Source of the DNA: an uncultured Eggerthella sp.
GTDB lineage: Bacteria > Actinomycetota > Coriobacteriia > Coriobacteriales > Eggerthellaceae
NCBI GenBank assembly: GCA_902470405.1
Contig: CABRGJ010000068.1
Span: forward strand, 1-5,828
Length of the DNA stretch: 5,828 bases
Direction of reading: 5' to 3'
In this document: piece by piece, positions 1-5,828 of the stretch
Numbering within the stretch: position 1 is the first letter of the stretch
How the letters are laid out: the number at the start of each line of letters is the position of its first letter
The notes under the pieces: model-generated
Told to the model about the DNA's origin: nothing
Seen by the model: only the letters and a program-made list of their open reading frames with translations
Databases searched by the model: none
Made by a program: the position numbers and the translations under genes

Positions 1-134
1 ATGCCCTTCGATCGAAGACGAATTTACCCAACATGTTCTTTTATTTTCGGATTTCATATACGATCATACCGCACTGCGCGACAGTTCCGTCATCTCTACA
101 TGATACTCAAACAAAATTAAGAACCTCATGATGC

Positions 135-177
135 TCATAATAGGGGTATTATCTATAGATTAGTCTTCATCTTATGA
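135..177 (+). promoter_or_regulatory. Possible promoter/operator region of the arg operon
   Basis: The leader before argC is visibly richer in A+T than the genes. It contains a perfect 10-base palindrome, ATCTATAGAT, at 151-160. This is flanked by an inverted pair, TCATAA at 135-140 and TTATGA at 172-177, whose centre falls within half a base of the palindrome centre. Candidate -10 hexamers are CATAAT (136-141), TATTAT (147-152) and TATGAT (173-178), but none has a convincing -35 box at 16-18 bases. ArgR-type repressors bind imperfect AT-rich palindromes upstream of arg operons. That function here is inferred from position only, and the sequence does not clearly match a known ARG box. Confidence 0.3.
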
Positions 178-190
178 TCGCTCGAGAAAG

Positions 191-196
191 AAAGGA
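191..196 (+). promoter_or_regulatory. Ribosome binding site that fixes the argC start
   Basis: AAAGGA lies 6 bases before the ATG at 203. An in-frame TTG at 197 would begin directly after this site with no spacing, so the ATG at 203 is the better start. The protein from 203 also begins as the family does, with a short strand leading into the glycine-rich GAAGFAGAEL loop. Confidence 0.7.
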
Positions 197-202
197 TTGG
201 CT

Positions 203-1264
203 ATGGGTTTATTGACAGGCATCATCGGTGCTGCTGGATTCGCAGGAGCTGAACTGGTCCGAATCATCTCTCGTCATCCTGGATTCGAACTCCAAGTGAT
301 CACTTCTTCGACCGATGAAGGAACCCCTATCTCCGATCTTTATCCCGCCCTTGAAGGGGTGTGCGATCTTGAATTCGAGGCTCATAACACCACGTCGCTT
401 GCTGATTGCGATGTGGTTTTCATGGCTACACCCCATACTGCTGCTATGACGCTCGTCCCCGATCTTTTGGCGGCAGATGTTTCTGTCTTCGATCTGTCGG
501 CGGATTTTCGATTGAAAGATCCTGCACTTTTCGAGAAATGGTACGGCACGTCCCATACGGCTACCGATCTGCTCGAGCGGTCATTTTTCGGCTTGCCTGA
601 GATAACCGAAGCGGCACTTGAGGACGCTCATAAGCTTCATGCGCAGCATCATCCAACGCTGGTTGCCTGTGCGGGTTGCTATCCAACGGCTACTTCGCTT
701 GCGGCATATCCTGCCATCGCACTTACCGAAGGCATCGTGGTGGCAGATGCGATCTCTGGTGTGACTGGTGCAGGCCGTAGCGCGAATGCTCGTACGCATT
801 TCTGCACTGCAAACGATAATTTCGAGGCCTATGGGGTCGCAGCACATCGCCATACTCCCGAGATCGAGCAGATCCTGGGCATCGAAGGACGTTTGGTATT
901 TACGCCGCATCTCGCTCCTGCGAATCGTGGGCTTCTCTCTACGGTAACGATGCAGCTTTCTCCAAAAGCGCGTAACCAGCATACGCTTGAGTAGCTCTAC
1001 GCACTCTATGCCGATACCTTCAACGATGACTATCCGTTCGTCACCGTCTTGCCGATCGGTCAGATGCCGCGCACTGCTTCGGTGGTGGGTACGAAGAATG
1101 CTCATATTGGCATCGCCTATCAGGAATCGACTAGTACGCTCATCGCGGTATGTGCGATCGATAATCTTTGCAAGGGTGCAGCTGGCCAGGCTGTTCAATG
1201 CGCGAACATAGTATGCGGATTCGACCAGCGATGCGGGCTCGACCTGGTGGCGCTTCCTGTCTAG
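203..1264 (+). pseudogene. argC: N-acetyl-gamma-glutamyl-phosphate reductase, interrupted by an in-frame amber codon
   Basis: ArgC reduces N-acetylglutamyl-5-phosphate to the semialdehyde with NADPH, the third step of arginine synthesis, in the cytoplasm. The N-terminal nucleotide-binding loop GAAGFAGAEL is at residues 8-17. It is followed by DLSADFRLKD, FFGLPE, the catalytic cysteine C159 in CAGCYPTA, SGVTGAGR, and the HRHTPEIEQ segment with H215 and H217. Codon 264 (992-994) is TAG. The same frame then runs 89 more codons with family sequence: PFVTVLPIGQMPRTA, HIGIAYQ, AIDNLCKGAAGQAVQ and GFDQRCGLDL. It ends at a normal TAG. The full frame is 352 residues plus the amber position, close to usual ArgC length (about 340-350). 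A 263-residue product stopping at 994 would lack the conserved C-terminal segment and is probably inactive. Apart from the one codon nothing looks decayed. It may instead be a live gene with suppression or readthrough, or a sequencing error. Family identity is near certain; the functional state is not. Confidence 0.9.
992..994 (+). other. In-frame TAG (amber) codon inside argC
   Basis: The codons around it read ACG CTT GAG TAG CTC TAC GCA. The protein on both sides is continuous ArgC: it ends HTLE before the codon and resumes LYALYADTF after it. One substitution from GAG, AAG, CAG, TTG, TCG, TGG, TAC or TAT would explain it. The position lies in a variable stretch between the MQLSP strand and the PFVTVLP strand, where many residues would be acceptable. 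I see no obvious strong hairpin directly downstream that would suggest programmed recoding. Confidence 0.95.
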
Positions 1265-1340
1265 GAAGCAGTCAGTCGACGGTGACCCATGCGTCTGAAC
1301 GCTTCTTGTCACATCGAGCCAGTTCGAGCGTTTCCGCCCT

Positions 1341-1358
1341 GTACAGCCTTTGCTGTGC
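1341..1358 (+). other. Small hairpin in the argC-argJ gap
   Basis: GTACAGC and GCTGTGC pair over seven positions, one of them a G-T wobble, around a CTTT loop. No run of T follows, so it is not a typical intrinsic terminator. It sits in the 157-base untranslated stretch between argC and argJ, the longest gap in the operon. A weaker five-pair stem (GCCTT/AAGGC, 1385-1399) lies just before the argJ ribosome binding site. A role as attenuator or processing site is only a possibility. Confidence 0.3.
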
Positions 1359-1421
1359 ATCCCCTGAAAGAATCTGCACTTCACGCCTTCAGGCAAGGCT
1401 TTCTGATAAAAGGACAAGATC

Positions 1422-2699
1422 ATGGAACAAGCTTCTTCATCAGTAATATGGAATGGTATCGAGCTCACTTTTGTTGAACAGGGTGGCGTCGCGAGCGCGC
1501 TAGGCTTTCGTGCAGGCGGTATCCATGCGGGATTTCGTAAGGACCCTGGACGGTTGGATATGGCGCTCGTTGAAGCTGATGAGCTCTATCCCGCTGCGGC
1601 AACGTTCACTCAGAACATCTTCTGTGCGGCACCTGTCATCGTTTCAAAAGAGCATTTGGATGGCCGCAATTGCGGTTTTGCACGTGCGGTCGTCATCAAT
1701 TCAGGATGCGCCAATGCAGCAACGGGATCGATCGGCCTCGATGCGGCGAAGCGTACATGTGATATTGTCGCTTCTGCTGTTGGCTGCAGTGCTGACGATG
1801 TGCTGGTAGCCTCTACGGGCGTGATCGGGCAGATCCTTGACACGACGCCATTCGAGAATGCAGTGCCTGCATTGCATCAGAGCATGACACGCGAGACGGG
1901 TGCTGATGCTGCACGGGCGATCATGACCACCGATACCGTGCCTAAGGAGATCGCGGTCACTTACGTCAGCCATGATCCTCTGCTTGAGGGCGCCACTATC
2001 ACGGTGGGGGGTATGGCGAAGGGCTCGGGCATGATCATGCCGAATATGGCTACCATGATATCAGTGCTCACAACCGATGTTCCGCTTGGTGCAGACGCGC
2101 TCCATGCCGCCCTTGTCCATAGCGTGAACCAAAGCTTCAATAAGGTCACGGTCGATTCGGATACTTCCACTAACGATACCTGCTTTCTGCTCGCGAGCGG
2201 TAAAGCTGCGCCAAATGGGTGTATAAAAAAGGATTCGATCGCCTTCCAGGAATTCCAGGCAGCGCTCGATTTCATCACGCAGGATCTTGCGCGTAAGATG
2301 GCGCGGGATGGGGAAGGAGCGACCAGGCTCGTTACTGTGAAGGTGGGTGGCGCACGCACGCTCGAAGAGGCGGACATGGCTGCTCGCACCGTCGCGAATT
2401 CACCGCTCGTGAAGACGGCGATCTTTGGCCATGATGCTAACTGGGGACGTATTGCTGGGGCGCTTGGTCGTAGTGGTGCGCAGTTCGAGCAGCACAACGT
2501 CTCGATCGATATCATGGGTCTTCCAGTCTGCCGCGATGGTCTTACGGTTGAGTTCGATGAGGCTGAAGCGCTTCGTCGCTTTGAAGAGCCCGAGATCGTG
2601 CTCGAGGCGAATCTTGGTGCAGGCGATGCGCATGCAACGGTCTGGACGTGTGATTTCTCTTACGATTATGTCCGAATCAACGGCGATTACCGAACATAG
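1422..2699 (+). CDS. argJ: Glutamate N-acetyltransferase / ornithine acetyltransferase
   Basis: ArgJ transfers the acetyl group from N-acetylornithine to glutamate, giving ornithine and recycling N-acetylglutamate; some members also use acetyl-CoA. The protein has 425 residues, slightly longer than the usual 390-410. It opens with the GGV...GFRAGGIHAG segment typical of the N-terminus. NSGCANAATG is at residues 93-102 and the oxyanion-hole motif STG at 131-133. AIMTTDTVPK begins at 166. The self-cleavage motif KGSGMIMPNMATM contains the A210/T211 junction, so T211 is the predicted nucleophile and new N-terminus of the beta chain. The C-terminus TCDFSYDYVRINGDYRT matches the family end, so the gene is complete. 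AAAAGGA at 1408-1414 stands 7 bases before the ATG. Whether it is mono- or bifunctional cannot be told from the sequence; I see no argA here, but the window covers only part of the genome. Confidence 0.97.
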   Translation: MEQASSSVIWNGIELTFVEQGGVASALGFRAGGIHAGFRKDPGRLDMALVEADELYPAAATFTQNIFCAAPVIVSKEHLDGRNCGFARAVVINSGCANAATGSIGLDAAKRTCDIVASAVGCSADDVLVASTGVIGQILDTTPFENAVPALHQSMTRETGADAARAIMTTDTVPKEIAVTYVSHDPLLEGATITVGGMAKGSGMIMPNMATMISVLTTDVPLGADALHAALVHSVNQSFNKVTVDSDTSTNDTCFLLASGKAAPNGCIKKDSIAFQEFQAALDFITQDLARKMARDGEGATRLVTVKVGGARTLEEADMAARTVANSPLVKTAIFGHDANWGRIAGALGRSGAQFEQHNVSIDIMGLPVCRDGLTVEFDEAEALRRFEEPEIVLEANLGAGDAHATVWTCDFSYDYVRINGDYRT

Positions 2700-2705
2700 C
2701 CTGCT

Positions 2706-2722
2706 GCTGCTTCATGAGCAGC
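2706..2722 (+). other. Hairpin in the argJ-argB gap
   Basis: GCTGCT and AGCAGC form a perfect six-pair stem around a five-base loop, starting seven bases after the argJ stop. It is followed by a pyrimidine-rich stretch but no clean T run, so termination would be weak at best. A second small inverted repeat, AACGT/ACGTT (2741-2745 and 2751-2755), abuts the argB ribosome binding site GGAG (2756-2759). Either could tune argB translation or mRNA processing; this is inference. Confidence 0.35.
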
Positions 2723-2769
2723 GCTCTCTATTGTTTAATGAACGTATCGAACGTTGGAGATAGAACACT

Positions 2770-3714
2770 ATGAATTTCGCAAAAGAGAGAAAACTTACTT
2801 CGTCCCATACCGCAGAGGTGTTGATCGAAGCTTTTCCGTGGATCAAGAATCAGACAGGCAAGACCATCGTCATCAAGTATGGCGGAGCTGCCATGGTCGA
2901 TCCAAAGCTGCGCGATGCAGTCATGGCTGATATCGTCATGCTCAAGATCATGGGCGTGAACCCGGTCATCGTGCACGGCGGCGGGGCGGCTATTACTGAG
3001 AATATGGATCGTTTCGACCTCGAGGTCGAATTCATCAACGGCCAACGCGTCACTTCCGATGAGGCGATGGAGATCGTAAAGATGACGCTTGTCGGTAAGG
3101 TGAACGAAGAGCTGGTTCGAGCGATGAATCAGCATGGCAATCTTGCAGTAGGTGTGAACGGTGCCGATGCAGGCACTATCATTGCCGAGCAGTTCAAGCC
3201 AGAGCTCGGTCGTGTGGGTAGCGTTATCGACGTGAATCCGGCGTATCTCAAGACGCTCATCGATGCAGCATACGTTCCCATCATCGCTTCGGTTGGCAAG
3301 GGTGAGGATGGCGGCTCATTCAACATCAACGCAGATGCGGTTGCGTGCGCGGTGGCTGGCGCGATCGGCGCACAGAAGATCATCTTCCTTACAGATGTAG
3401 ATGGTTTCTATGTGGATTTCGACGATAAGGATTCGCTCGTCTCGCGCATGTCGTTGCAAGAGACGCGCGATATGTTGGTGGCTGGCACGGTCAGCAAAGG
3501 CATGATCCCCAAACTCCAATCGTGCGTGCTCGCGCTGGAAGCTGGCGTTCATCGCGCTCATATCATCAACGGCACTAAGCCGCATTCGCTTTTGATCGAG
3601 CTACTCACTTCGGTGGGTGCTGGTACGCTCATATATAATGACGACGAACACAACATGAAGGACGACTACGCGCCGCTCGGGTTATTGGCTTCGCGCCTCA
3701 TGGAGAACCTGTAG
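2770..3714 (+). CDS. argB: Acetylglutamate kinase
   Basis: ArgB phosphorylates N-acetylglutamate with ATP, the second step of the pathway and the usual point of arginine feedback when ArgJ recycles acetyl groups. The protein has 314 residues, amino acid kinase fold. It shows KYGGAAM with catalytic K36, HGGGAAI at 69-75 (many relatives have HGGGPEI), and FINGQRVT for substrate binding. NINADAV is at 185-191, followed by FLTDVDG, and GMIPK carries the second catalytic lysine, K248. The roughly 30 residues before the kinase core, with a predicted helix (HTAEVLIEAFPWIKN), resemble the N-terminal helix of arginine-inhibited hexameric kinases. The C-terminal PHSLLIELLTSVGAGTLI matches the arginine-site region of that group. 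Arginine inhibition is therefore likely but inferred. GGAG lies about ten bases before the ATG, a slightly long spacing. Confidence 0.97.
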   Translation: MNFAKERKLTSSHTAEVLIEAFPWIKNQTGKTIVIKYGGAAMVDPKLRDAVMADIVMLKIMGVNPVIVHGGGAAITENMDRFDLEVEFINGQRVTSDEAMEIVKMTLVGKVNEELVRAMNQHGNLAVGVNGADAGTIIAEQFKPELGRVGSVIDVNPAYLKTLIDAAYVPIIASVGKGEDGGSFNINADAVACAVAGAIGAQKIIFLTDVDGFYVDFDDKDSLVSRMSLQETRDMLVAGTVSKGMIPKLQSCVLALEAGVHRAHIINGTKPHSLLIELLTSVGAGTLIYNDDEHNMKDDYAPLGLLASRLMENL

Positions 3715-3739
3715 CGAGCACAAGGGAAAAGGAACAGGA

Positions 3740-5245
3740 ATGTCATTCGAAGAAGTAAAGAAACTTGACGATACTTTCATCATGCATACGTTCAAGCGCA
3801 AACCTGTGTGCTTGGTCGAGGGCAAGGGCGTCGAGGTCACCGACGACGAAGGTAAGACCTATCTCGATTTCATCGCCGGTATCGGCGTCGATAGCTTGGG
3901 TCACTGCCATCCCGCAGTCGTGAAAGCTATCACCGAGCAAGCAGAGAAGCTCATTCATGTGAGCAATTACTATTACATCGAAAAACGCGCTGAAGTAGCG
4001 AAGCAGATCTCCGATATGGCCAATGAATGCGTCCCGCGCTTCTTCCGTGCTCCTTGGCGTACCTTCTTCGCGAACTCTGGTGCCGAGGCGAACGAATGCG
4101 CTATCAAGCTTGCGCGCTTGTGGGCAAAGAAGGAGTCGAGCGGCGGTCATATCATCGTCGTGCTGGAAGGCAGCTTCCACGGTCGTACCCTCGCAACGTT
4201 GGCCGCAACAGCTCAGCCCGCTAAACAGGAAAAATTCGCGCCCCTCCCCGAAGGGTTCGTGGCCATTCCGCCTAACGACATGGATGCTCTGCGCAATATC
4301 TGGTGGGAATATCCTGGTCAGATCGCGGCTATCATGATGGAGCCTATTCAGGGCGAAGCAGGCGTTCTCCCCGTCGATCATGATTACCTCTTCGAGGCAA
4401 CAAAGCTTGCGCGTCGCAATGGTGCGCTGTTCATTGCCGATGAGGTCCAGACGGGATTCTATCGTTGCGGCACCTGGCCATTCGAATTCCAGAATGCGGG
4501 CATCACACCTGATATCATCACGTTCGCAAAGGGTGTGGCATCAGGCATGCCAACAGGTGGTTGCGTTGCGCGTATCGAGGTGGCAGAGGTGTTTGAGCCT
4601 GGCGACCACGGTTCGACCTTCGGCGGCAGCAATCTTGCTATGGCTGCAGCGCATGCAACGCTCGATACGCTCTCGAAGGAGAACTTCGGGCAGCGTGTGG
4701 AAGAGATGGGCGATTACTTCGCCGATAAGCTGCTCGCACTTGACGAAGTTACCGATGTTCGTGGTTCAGGTCTTATGATCGCAGCTGACCTGAAAGACGA
4801 ATTCAAAGCGCCGTTCGTGGTGGATGCTGCGCTCGATGCGGGCTTTTTGCTGAATGCAACGGGCGAACATACGTTGCGCTTCTTGCCGCCGCTCATCATC
4901 ACCGAGGCTGAAATCGATAAGCTTATCGACGCACTCCCGAGCCTGTGCGTCGCTTCCAAGACAAAGGAGAAGGAAGCTGCAGAGGCCGAGCAGAAGGCCA
5001 AGGAGCAAGAGGCTGCCGCGCAGCAAGAATATGAGGATCTGCTCAAAGAAGCAGAGAACATCAACGCGGAATTCAAAGACGTCATGCAGATGCTGAAAGA
5101 GAAGGTTGGTAGCGCCGAAGGGAAGCTCGGCGATGCATTGCAGGCAGCTGCGGCAGAGAAGTTAGCGGGCCGCTCAGAAGCTGCGTCAGCAGATGCCGCG
5201 AAGGATGCTCCTCAAGACGACGAGCCTGCAAAGGATGCCGAATAG
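3740..5245 (+). CDS. argD: Acetylornithine aminotransferase with an unusual charged C-terminal tail
   Basis: ArgD is a PLP-dependent class III aminotransferase that converts N-acetylglutamate semialdehyde and glutamate to N-acetylornithine and 2-oxoglutarate. Visible motifs are FIAGIGVDSLGHCHP, NSGAEAN (112-118), GSFHGRT (144-150) and EPIQGEAGV. DEVQTG (234-239) supplies the aspartate that contacts the PLP ring nitrogen. The Schiff-base lysine is K264 in FAKGVASG, and T293 in GSTFGG contacts the phosphate. LRFLPPLIITEAEID closes the catalytic core near residue 405, matching the usual length of about 390-410. Another 96 residues follow (see the separate entry). AAAAGGA at 3727-3733 is 6 bases before the ATG, 25 bases after argB. 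Many ArgD enzymes also act in lysine synthesis as succinyl-diaminopimelate aminotransferase; operon context favours arginine as the main role. Confidence 0.95.
   Translation: MSFEEVKKLDDTFIMHTFKRKPVCLVEGKGVEVTDDEGKTYLDFIAGIGVDSLGHCHPAVVKAITEQAEKLIHVSNYYYIEKRAEVAKQISDMANECVPRFFRAPWRTFFANSGAEANECAIKLARLWAKKESSGGHIIVVLEGSFHGRTLATLAATAQPAKQEKFAPLPEGFVAIPPNDMDALRNIWWEYPGQIAAIMMEPIQGEAGVLPVDHDYLFEATKLARRNGALFIADEVQTGFYRCGTWPFEFQNAGITPDIITFAKGVASGMPTGGCVARIEVAEVFEPGDHGSTFGGSNLAMAAAHATLDTLSKENFGQRVEEMGDYFADKLLALDEVTDVRGSGLMIAADLKDEFKAPFVVDAALDAGFLLNATGEHTLRFLPPLIITEAEIDKLIDALPSLCVASKTKEKEAAEAEQKAKEQEAAAQQEYEDLLKEAENINAEFKDVMQMLKEKVGSAEGKLGDALQAAAAEKLAGRSEAASADAAKDAPQDDEPAKDAE
4955..5242 (+). other. 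C-terminal extension of ArgD (residues 406-501)
   Basis: This segment is in frame with argD and lies beyond the end of the aminotransferase fold. It is dominated by Ala, Glu, Lys, Gln and Asp. The first part, about residues 407-460, is Lys/Glu/Ala-rich with spaced hydrophobics (EYEDLLKEAENINAEF, VMQMLKEK) and looks like a helix or coiled coil. The last part, about 465-501, is Ala/Asp/Glu-rich and likely disordered, ending in an acidic DEPAKDAE. No cysteine, membrane segment or known domain is visible. Function is unknown; oligomerisation or tethering to another protein is speculation. Confidence 0.75.
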
Positions 5246-5258
5246 CTTCGTTTCAAAG

Positions 5259-5277
5259 CGTGCTGCAAGGCAGCGCG
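5259..5277 (+). other. Strong hairpin between argD and argG
   Basis: CGTGCTGC and GCAGCGCG form an eight-pair stem with one G-T wobble around a three-base AAG loop, starting 14 bases after the argD stop. No T tract follows on either strand, so it is not a standard intrinsic terminator. It could be a processing or stability element separating argCJBD from argG mRNA. Just downstream are a possible -10 hexamer TACAAT (5279-5284), without a convincing -35, and a short direct repeat TGTGA-CAG-TGTGA (5284-5296). An internal promoter for argG is possible but unproven. Confidence 0.4.
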
Positions 5278-5324
5278 ATACAATGTGACAGTGTGAATTC
5301 AAGCCAGTTCAGAAGGGAAGAAAC

Positions 5325-5828
5325 ATGGCAAAGGATAAAGTCGTACTCGCTTATTCCGGTGGTCTGGATACCTCGGTATGCATCAAATGGTTGCAGGAAG
5401 AAAAGGGACTCGACGTCATCGCGGTGGTCGGCGAAGTCGGCCAAGAGCACGAAGGTCTTGAAGCGGTAAAGGAAAAGGCGCTCAAGACTGGTGCGATCGA
5501 ATGTTATGTTTTCGATATGCGTGAGATCTTCTGCAAAGACTATCTCTCCAAAGCCCTAGCCGCGAATGCTCAATTCGAAAATAAGTACCCGCTCGTCTCT
5601 GCGCTCTCGCGCCCGCTCATCTCGAAGTTCTTGGTCGATGTTGCACACAAGGAAGGCGCCAAGTACATTGCTCATGGTTGTACGGGCAAGGGTAACGATC
5701 AGGTCCGTTTCGAGACTTCGATCCAAGCACTCGATCCTTCCATTGAGATCTTGGCTCCTGTACGCGAATGGGATCTTCATACGCGTGATGAGGAGATCGA
5801 ATATGCCGAAAAGCATGGTGTTCCTGTT
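5325..5828 (+). CDS. argG: Argininosuccinate synthase, N-terminal part (runs off the window)
   Basis: ArgG condenses citrulline and aspartate using ATP to give argininosuccinate, the penultimate step of arginine synthesis. The open frame gives 168 residues of a family usually near 400, and is cut by the window edge rather than by a stop. The ATP-binding P-loop [10 protein letters not shown] is at residues 9-18. It is followed by [14 protein letters not shown] and the [14 protein letters not shown] segment (117-130) that helps bind citrulline, aspartate and ATP, then APVREW. The ribosome binding site GAAGGGA (5312-5318) is 6 bases before the ATG. It lies 79 bases after argD on the same strand, so it is probably part of the operon, although the hairpin in the gap may separate their expression. 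Confidence 0.95.
   Translation, partial: MAKDKVVLAYSGGLDTSVCIKWLQEEKGLDVIAVVGEVGQEHEGLEAVKEKALKTGAIECYVFDMREIFCKDYLSKALAANAQFENKYPLVSALSRPLISKFLVDVAHKEGAKYIAHGCTGKGNDQVRFETSIQALDPSIEILAPVREWDLHTRDEEIEYAEKHGVPV

Noticed and set aside
1..57. Possible divergent gene on the - strand starting at ATG 57-55 or 34-32
   Set aside because: Both frames stay open to the edge, but only 11-19 codons are visible, and the ribosome binding site is absent or weak. It cannot be supported without upstream sequence.
1..120. 39-codon ATG-to-TAA frame at the left edge
   Set aside because: It begins at the first base of the window, has no visible ribosome binding site and no recognisable product; chance is likely in this short stretch.
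992..994. Pyrrolysine insertion as the default reading of the argC TAG
   Set aside because: TAG ends every other complete gene here, and ArgC is not a known pyrrolysine protein. It is kept only as one option to test, not as an annotation.
1049..1264. Separate small gene starting after the amber codon
   Set aside because: It is the same frame as argC and encodes the ArgC C-terminus. No ribosome binding site supports an independent start, so it is treated as part of argC.
581..1468. 295-codon open frame on the - strand opposite argC
   Set aside because: It is antisense to clear ArgC coding sequence, its translation is rich in Arg, Cys and Ser with no recognisable motif, and it arises from codon bias of the + strand gene.
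1961..2515. 184-codon open frame on the - strand opposite argJ
   Set aside because: It is a shadow of well-conserved ArgJ sequence, with low-complexity Ser/Ala/Pro translation and no family resemblance.
3743..4381. 212-codon open frame on the - strand opposite argD
   Set aside because: It is antisense to the conserved aminotransferase core and has no recognisable motif.
5259..5277. Intrinsic terminator after argD
   Set aside because: The stem is strong but no T run follows on either strand, and argG continues in the same direction shortly after.

Overview
The window holds most of a bacterial arginine biosynthesis operon, all on the + strand, in the order argC - argJ - argB - argD - argG. 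argG runs off the right edge. ArgJ is present, which points to the cyclic (acetyl-recycling) route: N-acetylglutamate is phosphorylated by ArgB, reduced by ArgC and transaminated by ArgD. ArgJ then moves the acetyl group from acetylornithine back to glutamate. ArgG later joins citrulline and aspartate. No argF, argR or argH is seen here.

Layout. Positions 1-202 are an AT-richer leader with no supported gene; they hold short dyad sequences that could be promoter or operator. Positions 203-1264 are argC, interrupted by an in-frame TAG at 992-994. A 157-base gap with a small hairpin follows, then argJ (1422-2699), a 70-base gap with a hairpin, argB (2770-3714), a 25-base gap and argD (3740-5245). 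argD carries an unusual 96-residue charged C-terminal tail. A 79-base gap with a strong hairpin precedes argG (5325 to the edge). Each gene has a purine-rich ribosome binding site 6-10 bases before its ATG.

The main anomaly is argC. The reading frame after the TAG continues for 89 codons of recognisable ArgC sequence, with no frameshift and no further stop, up to a normal C-terminus. The amber codon would remove the conserved C-terminal part, including the dinucleotide-contacting region. The other genes look intact, so this is a recent nonsense mutation, a sequencing error, a suppressed or recoded codon, or readthrough. Every complete gene in the window also ends in TAG, and each is followed in frame by a TGA within 5-17 codons. 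General recoding of TAG is therefore unlikely, but it would be tolerated if it occurred.

Organism. Base composition is moderate (roughly 50-55% G+C by eye), with argCJBD followed by argG and strong use of GAT, ATC and CGC/CGT codons. This is compatible with an actinobacterium, perhaps of the Coriobacteriia, but that is a low-confidence inference. The window is otherwise ordinary core metabolism. I see no mobile element, CRISPR array, tRNA or rRNA, and no clear new multi-gene system.
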